From Pseudomonadota bacterium (lineage in GTDB: Bacteria > Pseudomonadota > Alphaproteobacteria > Rhizobiales > Xanthobacteraceae), in contig JAEXHR010000085.1 of assembly GCA_023449855.1 (NCBI GenBank), positions 1 to 64,000 on the forward strand: a stretch of 64,000 nt of DNA, given 5' to 3'. The notes below the pieces were generated by a model. The model was given only the letters and a program-made list of their open reading frames with translations, ran no database searches and was not told the DNA's origin. Made by a program: the position numbers and the translations under genes. Numbering within the stretch: position 1 is the first letter of the stretch; the number at the start of each line of letters is the position of its first letter. Positions 54,853-62,716 of the stretch are shown one piece after another.

Positions 54853-55077
54853 GGTGGCTCCGGCGCAGGACAAGGATGTCCGTTTTACTTTGCCCACCTA
54901 GACTGACCTCGCCTCCTCCGACCGAACCACCGCCCGCGAATTTTTCTGGAAAAGTTTTCGCCGCCGACGGCCATCAGCATAGTGCATCGACGATCCCGCC
55001 TGCATGACACCGCGGGCCGCATCTTCCGTGACAACGGGATGACAACAACGTACGGCGGACGCGCTCAAAAGGCAGCG
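54853..55077 (-). promoter_or_regulatory. Upstream region of the adhesin, with a candidate FecI-type promoter
   Basis: About 225 bp between FecR stop and adhesin start. On the minus strand GAAAAATT (54939-54946) and TCGGTCGG (54918-54925) are 13 bp apart and resemble AAAATT.../CGGTC-like promoter boxes of FecI-type sigma factors in alphaproteobacteria. The start of transcription would give a leader of about 60 nt. This is pattern matching from memory and uncertain. Confidence 0.3.
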
Positions 55078-56037
55078 TCAGCCCAGCAGCACAAGGCCGC
55101 CCGGCAACTGCGTGATGCGCGCACCATATACTTCGCGAACCAGCGTGATGACTTCATCGACCCGGTCGAGACGAAAGCTCGCCTCGATCCGACGCGTGGC
55201 GAGCTTGCGGTCCACCAGAACCAGTTTGCCGGGACGGTAGCGGTTGATCTCGGCGACGACGCGCTCCAGCGGTTCGTTGCGGAAGATCAGCATGCCCCTG
55301 GACCAGGCCGTCACCATTGCGGGATCAATCGATGCAGGCTCGGTGAGAATTTCGCCGCCATAGGTGACCTGTTGGCCCCTGTGGAGCAGGATATGACGCC
55401 CCCCGCAATCGACCGAAATCTCGCCGTCCAGGCAGGTGACGCTGGCATGCGCGCCATCGAGGCGGATATTCGCGCTGGCTGCATTCGCCGTAATCCGGCC
55501 GTCGGCCGCGACGACTTCGACCTGACGCGATCGTGCGGTGACCACCACTTCGCCGGCGATCAGCTCGACTGCGCGCTGTTGCTCGCCCGGGCGGATGGCG
55601 AGGCTGGTGCGTGTGTTCATGTCGAGCACGCCGCCTGCCATGTCGATCTGCCTGCGCTCGCCGACACCCGTTCGGTAATCAGCGGCGAGTTCGGACCACG
55701 ACGGCCAGAGATCGAGCGGCGGTCGCAACACCAGCAGGCCGCCGACCGACGCTGCAGTCGCGCCGGTGAGCATGGCGCGGCGCCCGATCATCGAGCGCGG
55801 GGTTGGCCGTGGCGCCAGGCCGGCACTGCCCGGTTTGCTCCGGCCGGCCGGGCCGATCTTGTCCCACAGCGCATTGACCTCGGCAAAAGCCGCCGCATGC
55901 GCCGGGCTGCGATCGCGCCATTCGTTCAGCGCCTTCGCGTCGGCCACGGTGGCGGCACCCGACGTCAGCCGGATCAGCCAGTCATAGGCTTCGCGCTTGA
56001 GGAGCTCGCAGGTGGATTGCTGGTCGGGCGTCGGCAT
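55078..56037 (-). CDS. FecR-family anti-sigma factor / cell-surface signal regulator
   Basis: A 319-residue protein. The N-terminal DUF4880-type region (EAYDWLIRLTSGAATVADAKALNEW, in part) sequesters the sigma factor. A membrane helix (AMLTGATAASVGGLLVL, about residues 102-118) follows, then the periplasmic FecR domain with YRTGVGERRQIDMAGG and ARSRQVEVVAADGRI. The C-terminal STN-like part ends VLLG. It transmits the periplasmic signal from an STN-domain protein to the sigma factor. ATG 56037 follows the sigma stop by 4 bp; a longer frame to 56115 overlaps the sigma gene. Confidence 0.93.
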   Translation of the reverse strand: MPTPDQQSTCELLKREAYDWLIRLTSGAATVADAKALNEWRDRSPAHAAAFAEVNALWDKIGPAGRSKPGSAGLAPRPTPRSMIGRRAMLTGATAASVGGLLVLRPPLDLWPSWSELAADYRTGVGERRQIDMAGGVLDMNTRTSLAIRPGEQQRAVELIAGEVVVTARSRQVEVVAADGRITANAASANIRLDGAHASVTCLDGEISVDCGGRHILLHRGQQVTYGGEILTEPASIDPAMVTAWSRGMLIFRNEPLERVVAEINRYRPGKLVLVDRKLATRRIEASFRLDRVDEVITLVREVYGARITQLPGGLVLLG

Positions 56038-56041
56038 AGTG

Positions 56042-56587
56042 TCAAGACTTCTCTGGCGCGCGCGGACCGAAACGCTGCACGACATTTCTATCGAGCCGTT
56101 CGCCACAATGCACAAGCGCGCGCTTCAGCTCCTTCTCGACCATGCGCGTGGAGATACCAAATCGCTCGGCGATCTCCAGATGCGGCGTTTCGTCGATCCG
56201 GGACGCGAGCAGGATGGCGCGCTGGCGCTCCGGCAACTCGTCCAACGCGCGGCACAACGCTTCGATCTCGAACCGGCCTTCGACGATCTCTGCGGGAGAG
56301 GCCGCATGATCGGCGCCGTTGCGCAACAGCTCGATTTCGGATGGCGTCAGCCGCCGACTGTCGGCCTTGCGTCGGTCCGCGGCGACGTTGAGCGCCACAC
56401 GCAGCAGATAGGCCTTTGGACTCTGCAGCGGCGCAGCGACATCGAGACGGCCGAGGCGCAGATACGTCTCATGCAGGATCTCGCTCGCAAAGGCCTCGGA
56501 GCCAAGTCGGTGTTTCAGACGCGCCTTGAGATCGTCGTAGCGATTGATCAGCAGCCGCTGCAGGAAGGTCGACATCGTCCCGGTCAT
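56042..56587 (-). CDS. ECF sigma factor, FecI type
   Basis: A 181-residue sigma-70 ECF protein. Region 2 has ASEILHETYLRLGRLD and SPKAYLLRVALNVAADR (about residues 32-75), and region 4 has LDELPERQRAILLASRIDETPHLEIAERFGIS in three short blocks (about 113-145), ending in a helix-turn-helix. It binds RNA polymerase and directs it to promoters released by signalling through FecR. The start is ATG 56587 (56575 also possible); the frame to 56632 overlaps the STN gene. It lies between the signal-domain gene and fecR, probably in one operon. Likely targets are its own operon and the adhesin. Confidence 0.93.
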   Translation of the reverse strand: MTGTMSTFLQRLLINRYDDLKARLKHRLGSEAFASEILHETYLRLGRLDVAAPLQSPKAYLLRVALNVAADRRKADSRRLTPSEIELLRNGADHAASPAEIVEGRFEIEALCRALDELPERQRAILLASRIDETPHLEIAERFGISTRMVEKELKRALVHCGERLDRNVVQRFGPRAPEKS

Positions 56588-56591
56588 CACA

Positions 56592-57422
56592 TCACCGCCG
56601 CAACGTGCGATCGGCCGGCGAGCAATCGTCAAATCGGTCCGAATCGTGTGGCGAGAGAGCCACGGTGATTGGCTGCGGCAGACTGAATGTCGGTAACGCG
56701 TCGATCGTTAGGTGGCCGAGCACCTCGCTAATCGCTACGTCCCGTGCGGGCTTGCCGCTCGATCCAAGCAGCTCCAATCGCTGGACAAATCCGGATTGGT
56801 CAATCCATAGCTGTACCGCCGATCTATATCGCCCGGGCCGCGTCTCTGCTCGCTCGCACAGCGCGCGGACCACCGCGGTCTGCACAGCTGCAAAATAAGC
56901 CGCACGAGCAATATCCGACCCGGTTCGCGATTCTGGTGACGCTGGGATCAGCGTGAAAGCGGTCCGGCTTACAAAACGCGGGCTCAGCCCGGATTTCGCC
57001 AATAAGGCCTCCAAAGCATCCGATGAACTGAACGTACCTTTGATTGGAGCCGATAAGCGCCCGGCCATCGTGCGACCATCCACAAGAACGCCTATGCCGG
57101 TCACAGCACTATAGTCACCCAGTGCCGCGGGCAAAGATTTCGACGGAATATCAAAACCATAGCGATCGGACACTTCGGCGGAACGCGCTGGATCGGCATT
57201 CAGTGCCGCTGTGACCGCCACCAATGTCACAAACAGCCCGGTTCGCGAAATCGCCGCGCCATCAGCAAGGCTCGCCCAGCCCCGGCTAAAGCTGAGCAAT
57301 ATCAACGGGTGTTCGCGGCCCAGACGTGTCGGCCGATGAGCACGTTGATTATTCTCTAACCAGTGCAACTCTTGCTCGCTTCGTGAGACCAACGGGGCTG
57401 ATCTCGCCAAACCGTCTTGCAT
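56592..57422 (-). CDS. Secreted STN-domain protein with TonB-C-like end (no receptor barrel)
   Basis: About 276 residues from ATG 57422; TTG 57437 or a TTG near 57305 are alternatives. The signal anchor RTGLFVTLVAVTAALNADPA ends near SAEV. The STN (secretin/TonB short N-terminal) domain follows with FDIPSKSLPAALGDYS, then SGLSPRFVSRTAFTL. The C-terminal part, GRYRSAVQLWIDQSG...LELLGSSG, resembles TonB C-terminal folds. STN domains normally sit on TonB-dependent receptors; here there is no barrel, as in VreA of the Pseudomonas PUMA3 system. It should act on FecR in the periplasm. It is first in the STN-sigma-FecR order. Confidence 0.88.
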   Translation of the reverse strand: MQDGLARSAPLVSRSEQELHWLENNQRAHRPTRLGREHPLILLSFSRGWASLADGAAISRTGLFVTLVAVTAALNADPARSAEVSDRYGFDIPSKSLPAALGDYSAVTGIGVLVDGRTMAGRLSAPIKGTFSSSDALEALLAKSGLSPRFVSRTAFTLIPASPESRTGSDIARAAYFAAVQTAVVRALCERAETRPGRYRSAVQLWIDQSGFVQRLELLGSSGKPARDVAISEVLGHLTIDALPTFSLPQPITVALSPHDSDRFDDCSPADRTLRR

Positions 57423-57558
57423 CCGTAGATAGAACAAGAGTTGTGATAGTCATATGACTACTGAAGGATTTGCTCTGCTCGCGTTGTAGCGCGCCACGCT
57501 GATAGATGACCGCTTTGCGCCAATAAGAGACACTCGCTTGAAGTTGCCGCGCAATTAG

Positions 57559-58352
57559 ATGTCTACTTACAGGACACCTGGAGGACGGCATGTCGGTGCA
57601 GCCATAAACTTTCAGGGAAGCAAGTTTTCTCCCCTCGACTACATGTCGCGCAATCCGGTCACCGGGCTGCTGATCGCCAAGGACGATCAGATTATCTTCG
57701 AGCGTTATCAGTACGCACGAACTGATCAAGATCGGTTCGCATCCCAGTCGATGGTCAAATCAATAACCGGACTGTTGACCGGCATCGCCATCTCCGAGGG
57801 TGCGATTAAGTCGGTCGATGATATCCCCGAAAATTATGTGCCGGGCTTTATGCGCAGCGAGTACGGCAGGACCTCAATCCGCGATCTGCTGCGCATGTCC
57901 TCAGGCGTCGATTTCGGTGAAACGAGAGACGAAGGACGCGACCTCAATCGCCTGTGGAACGGCATGGAAATCGCGTTCCCGGACTGGAAGTTGGGCACGG
58001 TTAAGAGCATCGTGCAATTCAATCAGCGTATCGCCCCAGCGGGAACGAGATTTTACTACGCCAGCATAGAAGCCGACGTGCTCGGCATGGTGCTTCAAAG
58101 TGCTGTCAACAAGCCTGCGTCTGAGTATCTGCGCGAGAAAGTATGGGAGCCGATCGGCGCGGAAGCGTTCTGCGCGATTACGCCCGGTTTGGGCGTTTGC
58201 TGGCGCATGATGGCGCGTGGGAGGGCAAGCAGATAGTTCCGGCGCAATGGACGTCGCCTCCGGTGTGCCTGCGGAACGTCCGCTATCCGACGCCTTTTCG
58301 CAAGAAACGAGGCACCGAATTCAATCTTTTTCACGAATTCGGTGCCCTTTGA
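57559..58352 (+). pseudogene. Decayed serine hydrolase (class-C beta-lactamase family)
   Basis: The frame from ATG 57559 has the SxxK motif SMVKSITGLL, the family block IRDLLRMSSGVDFGETR and YYASIEADVLGMVL (Tyr-Ala-Ser instead of YxN). After WEPIGAEA the frame is lost: FCAITPGLGVC is out of register, while another frame continues VLRDYARFGRLLAHDGAWEG, a normal later motif, up to about IVPAQW. A deletion with a frameshift explains both. The end is truncated. The gene lies just inside the right repeat of the adhesin segment, and no active product is expected. Confidence 0.75.
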
Positions 58353-58375
58353 TGCAAGTGACTTAGCTGTTTTGC

Positions 58376-58417
58376 GATTCCACATTTAAGCTAAGGGCCT
58401 GACCTGAGGCCAGGCCC
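58376..58417. repeat. Right copy of the inverted repeat bracketing the adhesin segment
   Basis: GATTCCACATTTAAGCTAAGGG (58376-58397) is the inverted partner of 43330-43351 (20 of 22 bases). AGGGCCTGACCTGAGGCC and AGGCCCC continue it. It lies just after the convergent hydrolase remnant and 11 bp before the stop of the RTX glycanase, so it may also be a terminator hairpin. Confidence 0.75.
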
Positions 58418-58428
58418 CCTATTCTCGA

Positions 58429-61400
58429 TCAAACGATCAGCACGTCATGCGCAGTCAGAGGCCCGGTCACGCCCTTCAGCGTGATCGACGCGTCGTGGCC
58501 GAGATCGATGACCGTGTCCTGGCCGACGACATGAACGGCCAGTTGCGACAGGTCCTTGGCAATTGAGGATGCGATCTGGATGACATCGCGATCGGCCCCC
58601 TGCCCGTGATGGAAGTTGGTGATCACGTCATGGCCGCTGGCCTGCTTGAATACGAATGTGTCACCACCGGCGCCGGTCATGACATCATTTCCACCGGTTG
58701 AGGTCAGCGTAACGCCGGTCTTGTAGGCCGTCATTGCGTGCGATCCGTCCTTGTTGTCCAACACGGTGGCGAGGCGCTGGCCGACGGCGTCGAGCATGTC
58801 GTGTCTGGCGATGTAGGCCTGACCGGCGATGCCGAATGTATCGATGCTCTTGCTGCCGTCTGCACCTCGCACGGTGACGCTGGTGATCGTACCGTCGACC
58901 GCAAAGCTCGATTGCACATAGGAGCCGTCGGTATGCGTCACCGTCTGTGTCTTGAGCAGGCCGGCATCGTCATATTGCGCGAGTGTCTTGACGCCGGCGC
59001 TATCGACGGCCTGCGTCAACCCCAGTGACCCATCCTTGTGAAACTGCTCGATCAGCACGCTCTTGCCGGCGGCATCACGCACCACATGCTCGGTCGCATA
59101 GGGCTTGCCTGCGATATCATAGGTCGTGGTGTCGCGCATTCCATCCGCGCCTCGAATGGTCTGGCTGGAAATGCCGCCATCTGCCTTGTAGGCAGTCTGG
59201 ATGAACGATCCATCGGTCCTGGTCACCGTCTGCTGCGACAACTGACCTGCTGCATCATACTGGTTGAATGTCTTGGTTCCGGCAGCGTCCACCGTCTGCT
59301 TGATGGCCAGCGTGCCATCGCTATGGAACCCTTCGATCAACACGCTCTTGCCGGACGTATCCTGCATCGTGTGGCGCGCCGTATAGTCCTGGCCGGAAAC
59401 ACCGTATTCCCGGATATCGCGGGTACCATCCGCATGACGAAGCGTGACACCCGTCTGGAACCCTGCGGCATTGAAGACGAATTGCTGGAATGAACCATCG
59501 ACAAAACTGTTCAACAGGCCCGTCAGATGGCCATCGCCATCGTAATCGCTGCGCGAGACAGATCCGTCGCCATTCACGACCTGACGGAAGGCGAGATCGC
59601 CATCGTTATAGAAACGCTCGACGAGCGTCGTCCTGCCTCCAGCCCCGATCACGCTGTGCTCGGACGCATAGCTTTTTCCGACAATGTCGCGGGTATAGAC
59701 ATCGCGCGAGCCATCCGCATTACGGATGGTTTCGCTGGTGACTGCTCCGCCATTGGCAGCCAGCGCCTGATATTCGGCGCCCTTGGCAAGGGCCGACTGG
59801 CTGGCCGTGAAATCGGCGGTCGCGATGGTCGCGTCGGCGAACTTGAAATATTCGACATTGGTGATGCGATCGGTGCCATCGCGGGCCGCGACACCATCGG
59901 TGACCACAAGCTGACCGTTGACGAAGGAGATCGTATAGTCAGCAGCTTTCCCGGAGAACACCGCCGTATCGATGCCATCGCCGCCATCGATCACGTCGTT
60001 GCCGATGCCGCCGGTGATGGTGTCGTTGCCGGCCCCGCCATAGATGACGTCGTTGTCGCTGTTGGCACCGAAGAACCAGTCCTGGTGCGCGGTCGCATCC
60101 ACATGGATACTGCGGACATAGAGATCGAACGATCCAGGCGAGCTGGCGTTGATTGCTTCGCTCGGCGAGACCGATACGCCGTTGACGACGATGTCCTTGA
60201 AGTGCAAGGCGCGGCCCGGTGCGGAATTCACCAGCTCGATGCCGAAACTGGTGAGCTGATCGGGATTGGCAAAGGTCAGCGTATAGGTCGTGTAGCCGGC
60301 CGGATCGGTCGCCGGCTTGAATTCGAGCAACGCTGAAACCGGTTGACCGTTGACCAGCACCTGCGCTTGCGCGTTGACGCCGCCGGCGGCGGTGCCATAG
60401 CCGGTCAGCGTGACGGTGGTGGTTGCCAGCTTACTTTGCGTGGACGGGCCGCCGACGATCACATCGTCGCCGTCGCCGCCGCGGATGATGTCATTTCCGA
60501 GTCCGGCATCAATGGAGTGATTGCCGCGGCCGAGATCGATCACATCATCGATGGCGGAACCGGTGACGATGAGATCGAGCGAAGCGCCATTGCCGTGGAA
60601 GTATTGCGAGACGATCGCTTCGGCCGGCTTGCCCATGGGCGAATAGCCCGTCTCGTTATATTTTCCGCTCAAATCCCATTGCCACAGCTCGACACCCTTC
60701 ATCCAGCTGCCTCCATGAGCACTCCAGACCTGGAAGAAAGCGTTATAGGCGTCGGCCTGTTCCGCCACATCGGCCGGCGCATTCGCAGTCCAGGAACCGG
60801 GCCGCATCGCCGTGCCGTCCATGCTGCGAAAGCCGGCTTCGGTCATCAGCACCTGCTTGCCATAGGTCACCGACAGCGAATGCAGGAAATCCACCGGCGA
60901 CTTGTCGTCGAACGCCGCCGCGTAATACGGATTGTAGGGCACCTCGGTCCAGGCATGGATCATCTCCTGCACGGTCGGCGTCGTGCTCGAGGTCAGTGGC
61001 GGATAGGTGTTGACGCCGATGATATCGAGTTGATCCCAGAAGCTGACATGCAATGCCTCGTCGGTGGCTGCCGAATAGGTCAGCTCTCCGCTATATACCT
61101 GACGCACCGAGGAGATGATGTCGCTCCAATAGGCGCGATAGGCGCTTCCGGTCAGGCTGCTCATCTCATTGCCGATGACAAACGTGTCGACGCCGCCCTG
61201 CTGCGCGATCTCGGCGAGACGCACGATCTCCACCTTGTAGGACGCGAAGAAAGCGCTGATGTCAGTCGGAGACAGGTTCATGGAGCCGGTGCCATCGAGC
61301 GGCGATATCGCCGCCTTGAACACGACAGACAAGCCGGCAGCATCCGCGGCCTTGAAACCGGCAAGCAGGCTCGCATCGCTCTCGGTCTTGCCGGGATGCG

Positions 61401-61572
61401 CGAATACGTCGCTGATGGTCTTGTTCGTGGTCCAGATGCGCGCGGTGAGGCTCACCGAATTGGAACCGAGTGCTGCGATCTGTTGAAATGATTGCGCCGC
61501 CGAAGCGCTCGCGAGTTGCCCGTTCCACTCCGACAATGCGCCGAAGCCTTGCACTTCAAAGAGAGTTGCCAC
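58429..61572 (-). CDS. Secreted RTX glycoside hydrolase with ~94-residue repeats (GH113-like)
   Basis: A 1047-residue extracellular enzyme from GTG 61572 (GGAG 8 bp upstream). Residues 1-330 form a TIM barrel with candidate acid/base E136 (VIGNEM) and nucleophile E245 (LMTEAGF). RTX calcium-binding repeats (GLGNDIIRGGDGDDVIVGG, about 356-374) follow. A CBM60-like domain (about 385-470) is followed by a second RTX block (NDVIYGGAGNDTITGG). About three and a half tandem repeats of about 94 residues span about 615-960. The C-terminus has an RTX unit and ends in a hydrophobic type-I secretion tail, VLIV. No signal peptide is present, consistent with type I secretion; no transporter genes are in the window. 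Confidence 0.9.
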   Translation of the reverse strand: MATLFEVQGFGALSEWNGQLASASAAQSFQQIAALGSNSVSLTARIWTTNKTISDVFAHPGKTESDASLLAGFKAADAAGLSVVFKAAISPLDGTGSMNLSPTDISAFFASYKVEIVRLAEIAQQGGVDTFVIGNEMSSLTGSAYRAYWSDIISSVRQVYSGELTYSAATDEALHVSFWDQLDIIGVNTYPPLTSSTTPTVQEMIHAWTEVPYNPYYAAAFDDKSPVDFLHSLSVTYGKQVLMTEAGFRSMDGTAMRPGSWTANAPADVAEQADAYNAFFQVWSAHGGSWMKGVELWQWDLSGKYNETGYSPMGKPAEAIVSQYFHGNGASLDLIVTGSAIDDVIDLGRGNHSIDAGLGNDIIRGGDGDDVIVGGPSTQSKLATTTVTLTGYGTAAGGVNAQAQVLVNGQPVSALLEFKPATDPAGYTTYTLTFANPDQLTSFGIELVNSAPGRALHFKDIVVNGVSVSPSEAINASSPGSFDLYVRSIHVDATAHQDWFFGANSDNDVIYGGAGNDTITGGIGNDVIDGGDGIDTAVFSGKAADYTISFVNGQLVVTDGVAARDGTDRITNVEYFKFADATIATADFTASQSALAKGAEYQALAANGGAVTSETIRNADGSRDVYTRDIVGKSYASEHSVIGAGGRTTLVERFYNDGDLAFRQVVNGDGSVSRSDYDGDGHLTGLLNSFVDGSFQQFVFNAAGFQTGVTLRHADGTRDIREYGVSGQDYTARHTMQDTSGKSVLIEGFHSDGTLAIKQTVDAAGTKTFNQYDAAGQLSQQTVTRTDGSFIQTAYKADGGISSQTIRGADGMRDTTTYDIAGKPYATEHVVRDAAGKSVLIEQFHKDGSLGLTQAVDSAGVKTLAQYDDAGLLKTQTVTHTDGSYVQSSFAVDGTITSVTVRGADGSKSIDTFGIAGQAYIARHDMLDAVGQRLATVLDNKDGSHAMTAYKTGVTLTSTGGNDVMTGAGGDTFVFKQASGHDVITNFHHGQGADRDVIQIASSIAKDLSQLAVHVVGQDTVIDLGHDASITLKGVTGPLTAHDVLIV

Positions 61573-61774
61573 TGAATGATCTCCGCTGTTGACGGACGCT
61601 TAGCGCAATCCATTAACAGCGGCCTTAAGAGGCCGGGCCAAACTTTTGCGAAAGCAAAAATTCAAATGACGATCATCGACCGCTCTTGCTCGGCCTCGCT
61701 AACCGAGCATTGCATGGTTCCCGCCGTGGAACAGCGCTTTTGCCGTGCGATCTCCGTCGCGACGCGTCCAGCTA

Positions 61775-62707
61775 TCAGAAGCCGACGGCGCTTTTTCCCT
61801 TTGTCTGAAGCATCTGTCGGGCTTCATCAGGCGTTGCGATGTCCAGCGAGAGGCCTTCGAGAATCCCGCGGATCTTCGTGACCTGCGCGCCATTCGAGGT
61901 CGCGAGTTCCCCACGACCGAGATAGAGATTGTCCTCAAGACCAACGCGCACATTGCCGCCGAGTATCGCCGACATTGTGACCAGCGGGAACTGATGACGC
62001 CCCGCGCCGAGCACCGACAGATAATAGTCGGAGCCGAACAGCCGGTCGGCGGTCGTCTTCATATGCATGAGATTTTCGGGATCGGTTCCGATACCACCGA
62101 GAATGCCGAAGATGCATTGGACGAAGAATGGCGGCTTCACCAATCCACGACCGACGAAATGCGCGAGATTGTAGAGATGACCGACGTCATAGCATTCGAA
62201 TTCGAACCGCGTGCCGTGATCGCCGAGCTCCCGCATGCCGCGCTCGATCTGCGCGAAGGTGTTCGACAGGATAAAGTCGGTCGTGCCTTCGAGATATGGG
62301 CGCTCCCAATCGTGCTGGAACTCCTTGAAGCGGCTCGCGGCACCGGAAATGTTGAAGTTGAACGATCCCATATTCATGGAGGCGATCTCGGGCCTGGCCC
62401 AGTTCGCCGCGGCGAGACGCTCGTCCATGGTCATGCCGAGACCGGCGCCGGTGGTGATGTTGATGATGCCGTCGCAGCGATCGCGGATCTCCGGCAGGAA
62501 TTTTGCGTAGATGTCCTTGTCCTGCGTCGGCCGGCCCGTCTCCGGCACGCGGGCATGCAGATGCACGATCGCGGCACCCGCCTCCACCGCGCCGACCGCC
62601 TGATCGGCGATCTGCTGGGGCGTCACCGGCAGATGCGGCGACATCGATGGCGTGTGGATCGAGCCGGTGACGGCGCAGCTGATGATGACCTTGTTGCTTC
62701 GGCGCAT
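61775..62707 (-). CDS. Beta-keto acid cleavage enzyme (BKACE/DUF849 family)
   Basis: A 310-residue zinc-dependent TIM-barrel enzyme. Motifs are AGAAIVHLHAR (Zn-binding His pair, about residue 50) and SNTFAQIERGM. BKACE enzymes condense a beta-keto acid with acetyl-CoA to give acetoacetate and a new CoA ester. With the neighbouring carnitine-type dehydrogenase, dehydrocarnitine is a likely substrate. GAGGA precedes the ATG, and it is 9 bp after the dehydrogenase stop in one operon. Confidence 0.88.
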   Translation of the reverse strand: MRRSNKVIISCAVTGSIHTPSMSPHLPVTPQQIADQAVGAVEAGAAIVHLHARVPETGRPTQDKDIYAKFLPEIRDRCDGIINITTGAGLGMTMDERLAAANWARPEIASMNMGSFNFNISGAASRFKEFQHDWERPYLEGTTDFILSNTFAQIERGMRELGDHGTRFEFECYDVGHLYNLAHFVGRGLVKPPFFVQCIFGILGGIGTDPENLMHMKTTADRLFGSDYYLSVLGAGRHQFPLVTMSAILGGNVRVGLEDNLYLGRGELATSNGAQVTKIRGILEGLSLDIATPDEARQMLQTKGKSAVGF

Positions 62708-62716
62708 GGCGTGTCC

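Noticed and set aside
43308..58417. Composite transposon bounded by the inverted repeats
   Set aside because: No transposase or recombinase gene is present inside, and the repeats overlap hairpin terminators; kept only as a finding.
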